Assembly (NCBI GenBank): GCA_009602725.1
Contig: WELB01000015.1
Span: forward strand, 48,985 to 88,012
Source of the DNA: Spirogloea muscicola
Taxonomy: Eukaryota; Streptophyta; Zygnematophyceae; Spirogloeales; Spirogloeaceae
Direction: 5' to 3'
Length of the DNA stretch: 39,028 nt
The notes under the pieces were generated by a model, which did not search any database, was not told where the DNA came from, and saw only the letters and a program-made list of their open reading frames with translations. Positions 10,792-23,104 of the stretch are shown here, in pieces (the first letter of the stretch is position 1; each line of letters starts with the position of its first letter). Both the position numbers and the translations under genes were made by a program.

Positions 10792-13700
10792 GTTTTGAAG
10801 TTCGCCCTGAAAGCCAAGAGATATCCCCTCAACAGATATGGGCGAGGGTGATAGCTTCTAGCACAGGGTTGCATCCTCAGATCAATATTTCACGTATGCA
10901 TTCCCAGGAGTGAAAGACACAAGAGCAGGAACAGATGCCTCACCTCGCGTTCCTCGTCTTGCTGAAGGTATTGCAAGATAGTAGCAATCAGCCTACTTCT
11001 CAAGACCTTGTGGATGATCAGAAGAACTTGCATACAGCTGCTTTGAGAGCCTATCCCAGACTTCAGGCTGTAGGAGTGCCTGAGCAAGGAAACACAGAGT
11101 CGCCCTTTCCCCTTGATATCGAGAATGAGGCGAACTCTTATTTCCAGAAGATATATGTTGGCCAACTCACAATAGACGATGTCATTGACATGCTCAAGCA
11201 GTTCAATGTTTCTGAAGCTCAGCGGTACGTTGACATGACCAGCCAGGCTGGATTGCCTAGGCCACCTGACTTTTCCAGATGCCCACTTCTCTTGCCAACC
11301 CCTGAAGTATATGTTTTCCTTACTTGTATGTATGATGAGGCAGACAGCAGATATCTTGACGGTGTTTCGCTTCCCTTCAAGCAGGGAGAAAGATATTTTT
11401 GCTTGCATGATTCAGAGCCTCTTCGATGAGTACCGCTTTTTCCCGCGATATCCGGACAGGGAGCTTCAGATAACGGCTGTTCTCTTCGGTAGGTGACTTT
11501 CCTCTCTCTGATATAGTAAAGTTTTGCACATTGCACACTAGAGAAGTGGAGCTTGTGATGAGCAGCATTGACCACTTGACTTTGTCAATATGTTCAAGGG
11601 TGTCGAAACCCTAAACCCTAACATCATTATTAGATGTGGGATGCTGCAACTAATGTGCAGTTCATGTGTTTGCAGGTTGTCTTATTAAGCATCAACTTGT
11701 AACGCACGTCACACTTGGACTTGCTCTCCGCTGCGTTCTTGACGCCCTGCGCAAGCCCTTGGACTCCAGGGTCTGCTGTTATCCATGACCTGCCAAAATG
11801 GGTTGCTTCGCCACCATCAAGCCGCCAATTGATCTGGTAGTGGTGTGGAACAAAGGTGGTGGCTTTGCTGCTTACCTCAGTGGCTTGTACACCTCCTTCT
11901 CTGCAGATGTTTCAATTTGGCATCCGATCGCTGGAGCAATTTCTGGACCGCCTCGTGGAGTGGCCTCAGTACTGCAACCACATCTTGCAGATTTCGCACC
12001 TGAGAGAGTCGCATGCAGAGCTCGTGTCCTTTGTCGAGCTGTCGTTGAGTCGGGTCTCTTCAAGCCAAGGCGTGATCACTGCGAATAGCACCAGCAGCTT
12101 GGAGAAGCAACAGGCAGCTCCACAGAGCGTTGCCACCGAGGACGCCTCGTCTGAGCAAGCTTCGGAAGCAGGCAGTGCTCGTGATGTTGGTCACAAGATG
12201 GAGGAGAGCCAGGCTGAGGCTGACTCCGCAGCTCCTCACCTACCAGAAGAGGCATGTCTGCCGACCACTTTTGCCCTGAGAGCACAAGTAGAGTTTGCTG
12301 CAACTTGGATGTCCTTGTGCCCTTACAATTTCTTACCTTTTGCCATAGCATGTTCTGAAGGTGCAGCATTCGATTGTGAGTAGCGCTGCTACTATGCCAT
12401 CGCAACCAGAAGCTGTCCCAGTCGGCTCACCTGCCAAGGAGGAGATGCTCTACTCAGCTGCTCGATCAACAGCCGGGAGACCAGCTGGTGAAGTAGCAAG
12501 CATAAATGCCTGTTGTGAGAAGTGCAGCAATTTTCCACTTGTCATGCCTCATATTTTACGAGTTACACTGTAGATGCTGTGTCGGTCTCAAGTCAGAATA
12601 TCTTACTAGCTGTGTTGCTTGCGCCTTCATGTCAGGTGCTCCAACAAGGTCACCGGGCTCAAGCGGTGGCTTTGGTCATGCTCTGAACATTGAGACGCTG
12701 GTCTTGGCAGCTGAAAGCCGGGACGGTGCTCTGGAGGTACCTACTCATGCCAGTCTGCATCACTATTGCCTTTATTCAGCTCATTCTGTAGCTTTCCGTC
12801 CACTCCTACGCTGCAAGCTGACACGTGCAATGCAAGAACTCCTCACAGGCGCCAAGCTCAGACGTTCAGGACAAGGTTGCCTTCATTGTGAACAACATTT
12901 CCACCATGAATCTGGATCAGAAGGCCAAGGAGCTTCTAGACATTGTCAAGGAGGCATTCTACCCATGGTTCGCTCAGTACATGGTGATGAAAAGGTACCA
13001 GCTTCTTGGTTCCAGCTTGCCATCCAGTAGAAGGAGAAGGCTCTGTGGTCATTATTACTGTCAAGCTTGTGATTTCAGTTTCAATGTGGGAGGATTGAGC
13101 TTTTGGCCATCTAATTCGACTGGAATGGGTCCCTTGATCTTAATGCAGGGCAAGCATTGAACCAAACTTCCATGATCTTTACGCCAAGTTCCTGGATAAG
13201 ATCAATTCCAGGACCATGCAGAAGGAAGTTGTGAAGGCTACATACGAAAACTGCAAGGTAGATGCCAGATGAGCTGATTATCAACGCTCCTTCAAATGGC
13301 TTTGATCTGATAGATGCATGATGCCACCTCCATATTCTGCTCTCTGTGTACCCTAATCATTCTGTTGTGAAAGCCTCACAGAAAACTCAATTTCAGATTA
13401 CCCAAAGGCCACTGCTAAAGTTGATGAAGTTGCAGCAGCAAATCAACCACAGATTCGGGTTATGGAATGTGTGGCACACTACTCAAAGTCTGATATGTCT
13501 ACCTTTTTTATCCTTAGGTTCTCCTGCGCTCAGAGCTCATCAAATCAAGCTCTGAAGAACGCTCACTTCTGAAGAATCTTGGCAGTTGGATGGGAAAGCT
13601 AACAATAGGGCGCAATCAGCCCTTACGAGCAAAGGAGATTGATCCTAAATTGCTCATCATAGAGGTTTGCTTTATATGCTCATTTGTTGACATAAAGTGT

Positions 13701-16700
13701 GGTCAACCTGACGACTTAGGCAGAGGAAGCTTCTTAAGAATAAGGTCATGTTAGAGGTTCTGTTCAGCACATTTGGCTTGTAGCTGTTGATAGTAGGGGC
13801 TGTGATTGTTTCTTTGAGGTATCATGGATAAAAGTCTGACAAGATTCTCACCACCTTGCTGTTGGACAGGCGTATGAAAAGGGTCTCATGATAGCGATTA
13901 TACCATTCACTTCAAAGGTACGGTTAAGGTGCTCGATTGATGCATGATGAGCAATTGGCCTATCATTGGGTCAACTTCGTGCATGAAGTCAAACTACAGA
14001 CATATGTCTGCCCCTGATTGTGGAGCCTTCCTGAACAACTGTCCTGCCAGATCCTTGAACCTTGCAAGAGCAGCCTCGCTTACCAACCGCCCAATCCTTG
14101 GACCATGGGCATCCTTGCGCTGCTCGCTGAGATATACAGCCTTCCTGGTTTGAAGATGAACCTGAAGTTTGACGTTGAGGTATGAACAATGTCTCATGTC
14201 AGCCATTGCCGCCAATATAGCTACCTTGATGGTAGTCGGTTAAATGTTTTGTGTATATAATCTTGTGTGCTTTAGAAGTCAGCACTGTGTGGTGCGAGTC
14301 TCACATCGCAGTCCTTGCACGCTGCCCATTTGGTTGAGCAACCAATACTGCATAAGCCCTGGGCAGGTCTTCTTTGGCCCAAGCTTAACGAGGATGATAC
14401 CTTCTTGAGCGCCTCAAGTCGGGCATGTTGGTCCTCAGAGATATATGACTATGGTGCTTTGTATGGCTATGTCAGGTACTCTTCAACCACTTGGGTGTGC
14501 ATCTGAAGGATGTCAAGCCCTCAAAGCTGCTGCGTGGACGTCAACGGGAGACCGAAGGCAACCCAGATTTCTCATCTAAGGACCTTGGCATCTTACCGAG
14601 CATGGCGGAAGCTCCCAGAAAAAGCGGAATCGTTTCCCCTGAACTTCATCCTTCTCCAGTGCTTGCTCAACCAGCTGCAAGTCACCACCCCCTGCCAACC
14701 ACCGCGACTCAGGTGGCTCTGCAGCTTCAGCCTTGCTCAGCAAGAAATCAATACCAGCTTCTTTTGCTTGTTGTTGTCCTTACTTTGGTCACCTTTGTGG
14801 TTCTCAAGCTCCTCTTGTTGTAGGCATATGAAGGTTCTAAGGTATCTCTCAGCTTGCAAGTACCTGTATGGTCCAGGTATCGCAGGTGCGCCCAACTCAG
14901 CCACTACTAAAGCAGAAGGAGCCAGAGGCCAAGGTTCATACTCTTCCTACTACCGAGGTTGCCCCTGGGCCGTCAACTACAACAGCTCTTCTAGCCCCGT
15001 CAACATTCTCGCCGCAGCAGGTGCATCGATGTGCACCCTTGAGGCTATGGCCTCCAAGCGTACTTTATGTATACTAACACATTTATTTATTCAGTAAGCT
15101 AAGAGCCAGAATCACGCTGACACAGAGATGTTTGTGGAGCAGTGCTGAAGCGCTTACTTGTTGGATTGCTGATGCCTGTTGGCACTCGATTGTGCAGACT
15201 GCTGTGGCCATCCCAAATCTGGTTGCCTATATTGTCTACAACTCCAAGTTAGCTGGCCTCAGTCAACAGTTGCAATTGCAGAGGTGAAGATGTCATCCAG
15301 GAGAAAGGTTATGCTGTCATTTGATAGATTGACATTCAAGTATAACACCCGTGCAAGGCACTTGCGTCCTTGATGTACCTTGCTAGACATCTGTAACTCA
15401 TTTATTGCAATCATCTGGGCAGGACTGTACCGGCTGCAATGGAGAGGGCGATAAGAGAGATAATAACCCCAGTGGTTGAAAGGAGTGTCACAATAGCTTG
15501 CATGACCACGCGGGAGCTTGTTATGAAGGTTGTGATTTGCCCGAGCTGAAAGTTGGCATCTCGTATCTTGTCGAGAATGTACTACATGTAACACCGTCAT
15601 GATGTAGTCAATCGCAAATAGCCAGAAAACTGAGTTTTGCAAATGTGCTTTGAGCTGAGATTGCAACTCATGCAGGACTTTGCCATGGAGGCGGAGGATG
15701 GTCGTACCCAAAAGGCTGCAAACTCCATGGTTGCAAGTCTGGCTGGGAGTCTGGCTCATGTGACAAGCAAGGTAGCACTTCAGTCCACTGAGTCTCATGT
15801 CTTCTTGGCTTTGTTTTGCTTCCAAGAGCAGCATCAAGATGTGTTGCAGAAACCTCAAAAACTACAATGCTTGCTGGAGTAGCACTAGCTATTGATTGAC
15901 TGGGATACTATATGCCGAAAGCCTTGCTATAGACATTCAAGCAACTCCTTCAACGTTCACGCAGAATCAGCAAGGACTATATGCGACAATGACCTGTATG
16001 GTTGCTTGTACCCTCTGTGCACTTGTATCAGGAGCCTCTTCGGCAGGCACTGGCCAATCACCTTCGAAACCTTCTGCAAGGCAGCAACCTCAACAGTGAA
16101 GTTCTTGAGCAAGCTGTCCAGCTTATTACCAATGACAACCTTGACTTGGGTTGCGCTGTTATTGAAAAGGCAGCCACAGAGAAGGTATTGCCTCTTGTTG
16201 GTGCTGCTGACTATTCTGCTCTGCAAAGACACTGGTTCCATCTTTCATTGTCAAGTAGAGGGAGTAATGTCACTTGCAAGTGCAACCAATCTACATTGTT
16301 TGCTATACAGCTATTTATGTGTCAAGATTGCTCAATTTCTAAGATTTGTCAACTGAATCTGCTGATGTTTTCTAGGCCCTTCACGACCTTGAGGAAACTC
16401 TTGGACCTGCATTGGCTGCAAGGAAGAAGTCAAGAGAGCAACTGGGGGCCACATTCTACGATGCATCAATCTACTCCCAAGGCAGCTTGTCACGTCTGCC
16501 CGAAGCTTTGAGACCAAAGCCTGGGCGTCTGTCAGCCACGCAGTACAGAGTGTACGAAGTGAGCAACATACCATCCTATAGTATTGATAGCCGCTCTGGT
16601 TTGCTGCTGCAATCATCTGTTTCGAATACCACACTAATTGAATTGAAGTTGCATGAGTGTTTCAAGGACTAAGTCTCGGCTTGGCATACGCACATGTGTA

Positions 16701-19700
16701 CAGGATTTTGCAAGATTGCCTTTGCAAAATCAAGCAAGCTCTGTGCCTCCCCAGCAAGCAGCTGGAGGGGCACAAAGTGTTGCTGCCCCTGTACCACCGG
16801 GCCCAACACCTAACCCTAGTCTTCGCGCAGCAGCTCATACCAGCAGCAGCAACTTTGGGCCTGGTGTTTTGCAACAAGGTTCAGGACAGGCATCAGCACC
16901 TGCTGTGCAACAAGAGTATGAAGTACAAACAAATAGGTGTGATCTCTTCTCCCAACTTTGACAATATTGTAGGTCAATGGTAACCGTGTCAGTAAAGTGG
17001 ACTGCTGATTTGTATTCATTCATTGTATACATATTCATGAACCTGTGTCTATGAACCTTAGAGACACTGCTGACTCGAAGAGTGCTCATGTCTGCAGCTT
17101 CAATTCCACTTTGCATCAACCGCTTGTTACTGATGCTGGGTCTCGCCCAAGCCAAGAGACAAGTCAGAGTTACTCTGCAAGTGCAGCAGAGGTAAGAGTA
17201 GTCTGCAAATACCCTGTGATTGGTGCCCATTGTCCTTGCAGTTGTCGAGCAGTCTTTCAGTTCAGGTTAACGTATCATCATGTGATCACTCTGGCTGGTA
17301 CTTCATTCTGATATGAGACTATCTCATTCACAGGCAACAGGCACAGTTGCTCCAACCTCTGCACTTGATGCCACTGGCATACCTGAGCCATCTCTTACTA
17401 CAGGCGAAGCTCTTGAACAATTCAAGGCAGTCGCTCAGAAGGTACATTTGGTCTGTTGTGGAGTATATGAGTGTCTTGTGTAGTAATGTGATGAGCTTAG
17501 AGAATATTAGAAATGTTATGAAAATGTGAGCTGGCGGCTATCCTAATGATTGTTGTGCACAAGTCAGCAGTGCTTTTAATGCTTTGTCAAGAAGAATCAT
17601 TGTACATAGGAGCTCTTCTGCCTTGTTGTGAATTCCTTCTAAGTACACCTGCAATGGTTCTCATACTACATGTTGTCTCCATGTTGCATTGCATGAAACG
17701 TGCAGCTTGAGGTGGCTCTTGTGCACTCACCACAGGCTACTTTCACAGCTCTACCATCCGAACATGAGATTCGAGTATGTTGAGAGCAAGCAAGTCCCAC
17801 AATGTGCAGCTTTTGACGTGATCTGCTCATGCTGCTTTCGTGTTTGTCATGCAGATGCCTGTCATGCATCAACGTGTCTTCTCTTTTGTGTGTGGTTGGT
17901 ATCTGCTTGTTACTTGTGGACCTTCAGGCCTTCGGTTGCATGTGTAATACTGATTTGCAGCATGAAGTTGGTTGTCGTGCAGGTGCTTGTTCAAGAAATG
18001 ACCGATTTGATTATGCAATCTGTGAATCGCGATGAGGTTGCTCTAGCCATTGCTCAAAAGGTGCTCACCTTCTATCAGCACTGACTTCATAGCCCCTTTT
18101 TAAAAAGATTGTACTGGGGTGCCTGGCATGATGCTACTCATGCACCTACAAGGCATGCAGATAGGGCCTGTGACACAAGTTCTGTTTACATGCCTCCCAG
18201 GTTTTCAAGATCTTGTACGAAACAAGCATTCTGGCTCACTCAACAGTTTACATTGCAATACTTGAACATATTCGCGACATCTGCAAGCTGGTCGTCAAGG
18301 AGCTGACAAGCTGGGTATGTCGATAGCTGGTGTTGTAAGAATGTGGATATATCCACATTACTTGTCAGTAACTATGCTTTGAACGGATGGGCAATTCAGA
18401 TGCTAATGTCCAGATTGTTGACAGGTCATCTACTCTCATGAAGACCGCAAGTACAACAAGGAGATCACTGTGGGCCTCATTCGAGCTGAGCTTATTGCCC
18501 TCAGTGACTACAGTGTATACTTAGCAAAGGCCATGGATGGTGGACGCTATGGTACGTGCTCCTTATTATGTGCCTGATGCAATGCATACTGCCTAGTGAG
18601 AACACTTGTTGGAAGCTATAATTGCAGACGTGTACCACAGGTCTTTTACTGTGGTTAGCATTCACGGGCTCCCCAGTGGCAATGAAGGTGGCAGCTTCCT
18701 TATGATGCTCAGTGGATCTTTGGTTGCAGCTATTGCCACTGAGTTTGCCGTCTACCTTGTGAAGACCTGCGTCATTCAAGAATCTGTTGTCAGTGCCGCA
18801 GATTTGTACAACATCATTGAACTCCTTGGCAAGGTACAATGAGTGTGTCCCTCTCTTGTTCTGCTCAGCTAAAATCAAGCAAGGCTCTCCTGGGGCGAAT
18901 ATCTTGTAATTGCAGGCTCTTGTGCAGATTGCTCAAAGGCCAGGAGCTCCAGAAAGCCTGCAGCAACTGGTGGAGTTAGCAAGATCTGCAAATGCAGCTG
19001 CTGGTCAGGCACTCTCTGCAAATGTAAAGGATGACAAAGGCAGGCCAAGCCAGAAGAGAGTAAGTTCTACATACTTTGCATTATCCTGTCTGACGAAAAC
19101 TGGTACACCCGGTAGGCAGCTTTATCATATATTTCGGCATGTCTTGAGTTGTGTAACTGCAGTGCTTTATCTGGAGTTGGGTACACAAGCATCTGAACAA
19201 CCGCGAACTGGAGCCTGTGTAGCAGAAGCTGACTGCTTGTCCAACTCCTGGTCCAGGTGTTGGCTGCTCGACCTGCAGGTACCAAGGACGATGCCCCACT
19301 CCCTGAGAGTCCTACATTGCAGCAGGTAAGTTCTTCAACTGTGATCTGATATGCAATTATTGATCCTTCATTTGAGTGGCACATCTAATGCAGAGCAAGG
19401 CTTTTGGGTATGTGGTTAGATAGGGTCAAGATGATCTTCTAGCAAGGGCTGAATAAATTTGTGTGCACCCTGAAGCTGTCTGCCAGCTCTGTGGCACGTA
19501 GCCAAACTGAATGCACACATAAGAACAGGAAGTTTGCACAATGTCCTTCACGTGTTGCTGGATCACAGTGCAACTCTCTGACAAGTAAACTATGAAAGAT
19601 TCTCTTGGCAGTGCATGTACTGAAATATGGTAAAAGCACTTGTTATCTATTACCATCCAGGTGGTGGTATTCTTTGATGATTGGGCTCGGATTTGCGACC

Positions 19701-22700
19701 TGCCTAGTGGCGACAATGCACACGTGTTGTACATCTCCCAGCTTCAGCAAGCTGGCATGCTTAAAGGCGATGATATGTCAGAGCGCTTCTTCCGGTTGCT
19801 CATGGTGTGTAACCTCACCTGTCATTTCAGTCATGATTCATGGGAGCTCGTACTTCTGGAGCAGCTCAATGCCATTCATGAAAGCAGGACTCAATGGTCT
19901 GGCCCTTGCTTTGCAGGAGCTGGCTGTGGGCCACTGCCTAAGTAGTGAGCTTTCACACAGTTCTGGAGTTACTCAAGGTGCCCAAGGGCTGTCATATACA
20001 GCTATTGACATGTATGGCAAGCTAATCTGTGGTCTCTTCAAGGTAAGGCCATGTCCCTCATTCATTGTTCCAATATGCCGAGGAACTCCTGAGTAATACT
20101 AAACCCTGCAGTACTTTGCATAGACTACATTGTTGTGCTGCTTGCAACGCACACTGCTTATGCTGCTGAGACAGCCACCTTGTGCTCAGGTCTGATTGTA
20201 CTTGTGGTTTGTCTTCTGTGGCAGCACTCTGATGATAATCCTGGCACCACTGCCACGAGCAGAGTGAATCTCCTCAATAAGGTGAGCCCTGACATACGCC
20301 TACTTTTTCCCGGGACTTGCAGTGTCTGTGCTTTATGCATTGGAAAAGATAGTAGCCTTCCCTCCGTGCTCAGTGATACCAGTGAGAATCCTGGGCTAAT
20401 ATCACTCAGTCTGTTTCTAATCGAAGGACAGCTGTTGTGGACAGGTTCTTAGTGCAGCAGTGCGCTTCATTCAAAGAGATGCTGATGAGAGGAAGGGTGC
20501 ATTCAACCTCAAACCCTACTTTCGCCTATTTCTGATCTGGCTGACGGACCTCAACACGGGTGATCCACCCTCAGAGGCAGTCGACTTTCAGGTATCTGTG
20601 ACGATGCATAAAATTTTGTCTGACAGCCGCTTGTTGTCACAAAATAATCCTGGGATTCAGCTGGGTCTTGTTGAGAGCAGTGTCAGGTTGTGCTCATATG
20701 CCAGAGGCTGCACAGGATGCTGACTTGCAAGCTTTACATGCAGGTGATGACATCTTTGGGCACTGCCTTCTTGAACCTGCAGCCAATACGGGTCCCTGGT
20801 TTCAGGTGTGTAAGCTTCTCACTCTAGGTGTGGCAACCTGCAGATTTCTCCAGAGACTTTGCACTAACAGCCATTTTTATGCTAATGCTGTGCTCTGACT
20901 TCTGTGCTCTGACTACCTGTTGCAGTTTTGCTTGGCTGGAGGTAATAAGCCATCGTGCGTACATGCCCAAACTTCTTCTGGCTCCTTCTCAGAAGGGCTG
21001 GCCTCTGTTTCAGCGCCTTCTCATATCTCTTTTCAAGTTTATGGAGCCATACCTTCGAAATGCAGATCTAAGTGACCCGGTGAGTGAAGATGTTGTTCTG
21101 AGGGCTTGCGCAGCTGACCAAGACCAGTCATTTCAATAAATTCCTTGAGAGGAAGCTACTGAGCTCCTTCCTCCAAGACAGTACGATCCAAGAATTCATG
21201 ATCTCTGCAGATTCTTATCCAATGCAAGTCCCTTGTAGATTGCAGCAATCTAACGTGACCTTCAGTACCTCTCAGGTACGGGTGTTGTACAAAGGCTCCT
21301 TACGAGTGCTGTTGGTGTTACTTCACGACTTTCCTGAATTCCTGTGTGATTATCACTTCAGCTTTTGCGACGTAATTCCCTCAAGCTGCATACAGATGAG
21401 GAATCTCATCCTCAGTGCCTTCCCAAGGAACATGAGACTGCCAGATCCTTTCACCCCAAATTTGAAGGTGCAAGCTCACAGCTGAATCATCGAGTTGTAT
21501 ATGTAGCCTTTGTTAGTGCCTGTCTCGAGAACCTGACTATAACAATTCACAAGGAAATTCCTTGTTCACTAGATTGTGTACTCCTCCTCTATTCCCTTGT
21601 TTTGCTATTCCTGCTTCGAGACGGTTGATGGAGTTGCCATTTAGGAGTGACAATGCTAAGGAGGCTAAAAGCTTGTGATTCTGGAGCTCTAGGACGTCTG
21701 ATCATGTCAGAGTCATCACATCTGCTAATGTGCTCAATTGCTTGTGTTGGTGGGCAGGTTGACCTCCTACCAGAAATAAACCAGCCACCAAGGATCCTCT
21801 CTGTTGTCGAGTCAGTTCTCTCCAGCAAGCAACTCAAAGTTGAGCTTGATGATTATCTGAAGGTGCGCACAGAAGCCAAGTCTCCAAGTCATATCATCTG
21901 GCCGCCACTTTATCACTTGCCTTGGTAGCAACTCATGTTGCATCCTATCCTCACAATATGTGACTGACATTGTTGTAAATCTTGACATGACTGGCAGACA
22001 AGGCAGCCAGCCTCCTTCTTGTTGGAGCTCAAGTCGCGGTTGCTACACACCCAGCAAGAGGCAATCCAAAGTGGAAGTCACTACAATGTTGCGCTCATGA
22101 ACGCTGTCGTCCTCTATGTTGGTGTCCAGGTATGTGTAAACCATGATAAATGGACGGGCCACACTCGATGTCTACTTCACCTTCAATTTGCTTCTTTAAC
22201 ACCACTGCTTTATTACTCACAGATTCTGCCTCATTTACAGTGACAGCACTTTGCTGGGGCCATGGTGAAGCTCGCAGTGATGACATACAGCTCTAAGTAC
22301 TTGGGCAGGCTAGACTTGAGTTGGACTGGAGCTCTGCCGAGAGCTGACCTTGAGACTTGCTTTTCCAGGCCATTCATCAGCTCCAGAGCAAAGCAACTCC
22401 GCAGCAGCTGACGGTGCAGTCGGCACCAATGACACACAGTGCACCCATGGACATATTCCAGCAACTTATTACCGACCTCGACGCGGAAGGAAGATACCTC
22501 TTTCTGAACGCCATAGCCAACCAGCTCCGTTATCCCAACAACCACACGCACTACTTTTCATGTGTTCTCCTATACCTCTTTGCAGAGGCGAGCCAGGTGG
22601 GTGTGACTCACGTGCAAACTAGCGGACTTTGCACATGCACCATGCTCGGTCTGACCTCACGCAGTGGCTGTGAAGGCATGCACCTCGAGCCAAAAGTGAA

Positions 22701-23104
22701 TGCTTGTCATCCTGCCGTTGGCATTGTGTTGCTTGGCAGGAGATACACCGGGAGCAGATCACCAGGGTTCTTCTCGAGCGCCTCATCGTGAACCGGCCAC
22801 ACCCCTGGGGCCTTCTCATCACTTTCATCGAGCTCATCAAGGTATAGCGCATAAGGCTCAGAAGGCATCAGCTCACCAGCGAGGAGAGCTGCATGCGGTC
22901 GTCAATTACCGTCGCTGATTGCTCTCGTGTCTGGCTGACCAGAACCCGCGCTACAACTTCTGGAACCACCCTTTCACGAGGTGCGCGCCCGAGATCGAGA
23001 AGCTTTTCGAGTCGGTGGCGCGATCGTGCATGGGGCCCCAGCAGAAGCAGCAGGAGGAGGAGCTCCCACCCGCCATGTCGCAGGAGCAGCTCAAGTCCCT
23101 CTAG
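8245..23104 (+). CDS. NOT1: CCR4-NOT complex scaffold NOT1 (CNOT1), 47 exons, N-terminus missing
   Basis: Scaffold of the CCR4-NOT deadenylase; about 2,225 residues from 47 exons, read by homology to plant NOT1. Exons: 8245-8661, 8843-8938, 9136-9264, 9405-9597, 9931-10128, 10333-10470, 10675-10791, 10968-11224, 11385-11488, 11676-11770, 11907-12287, 12361-12487, 12636-12736, 12849-12994, 13149-13257, 13518-13664, 13870-13917, 14051-14179, 14476-14712, 14886-15020, 15198-15283, 15423-15528, 15676-15771, 16032-16184, 16376-16558, 16704-16936, 17098-17191, 17334-17441, 17706-17774, 17983-18060, 18201-18314, 18425-18551, 18730-18833, 18916-19059, 19257-19325, 19661-19804, 19917-20042, 20225-20281, 20445-20591, 20744-20805, 20926-21079, 21276-21467, 21758-21862, 21998-22129, 22369-22596, 22740-22841, 22943-23104 (TAG). 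Phases agree throughout except for one extra C at 9449-9453. The N-terminal HEAT part, roughly 500 residues in plants, is absent: the first exon begins just before the conserved [10 protein letters not shown] segment. Linker exons 11907-12287, 12361-12487 and 14886-15020 are the least certain. Confidence 0.93.
9449..9453 (+). other. NOT1: Probable one-base frameshift in a C5 run (CNOT1 exon 4)
   Basis: Exon 9405-9597 is 193 nt while its flanking introns are both phase 0. The frame reads [12 protein letters not shown] up to the CCCCC run; the conserved continuation [18 protein letters not shown] is in the next frame. With four Cs the exon would be 192 nt and read straight through, matching the plant GHKLQLGHANHAW segment. 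A homopolymer sequencing error is the simplest explanation. Confidence 0.85.
10968..12050 (+). other. NOT1: CNOT1 TTP-binding-type domain
   Basis: Exons 10968-11224, 11385-11488, 11676-11770 and the start of 11907-12287 encode [56 protein letters not shown] and [20 protein letters not shown]. In animals the equivalent domain docks mRNA-binding adaptors such as tristetraprolin onto CCR4-NOT; in algae the partner is unknown. A Ser/Ala/Glu-rich linker follows. Confidence 0.8.
11606..11622. repeat. Interstitial plant-type telomere repeat
   Basis: AAACCCTAAACCCTAAC, just over two units of the AAACCCT heptamer, in the CNOT1 intron between exons 11385-11488 and 11676-11770. Seen directly. Confidence 0.8.
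12636..14600 (+). other. NOT1: CNOT1 MIF4G / CAF1-binding domain
   Basis: Exons from 12636 to the first half of 14476-14712 encode [28 protein letters not shown], the [18 protein letters not shown] segment, [20 protein letters not shown] and [20 protein letters not shown]. This is the most conserved part of NOT1. It is the MIF4G platform that holds CAF1/CCR4 deadenylases and the helicase DDX6/Dhh1 in the family. Confidence 0.88.
15198..16558 (+). other. NOT1: CNOT1 DUF3819 / CNOT9-binding domain
   Basis: Five exons (15198-15283, 15423-15528, 15676-15771, 16032-16184, 16376-16558) encode [54 protein letters not shown] and [19 protein letters not shown]. This corresponds to the DUF3819 helical bundle that binds CNOT9/Caf40 in characterised complexes. 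Confidence 0.85.
20225..23104 (+). other. NOT1: CNOT1 C-terminal NOT1 domain
   Basis: The last ten exons encode the NOT1 superfamily homology domain that binds NOT2/NOT3-5: [36 protein letters not shown], the [20 protein letters not shown] segment, [49 protein letters not shown] and [20 protein letters not shown] short Gln/Glu-rich tail ends at TAG 23102-23104. The C-terminus is complete. Confidence 0.9.

Noticed and set aside
16808-16822. CCTAACCCTAG as a further telomere repeat
   Set aside because: It lies inside a CNOT1 coding exon (PTPNPSLR) and is too short to separate from chance.
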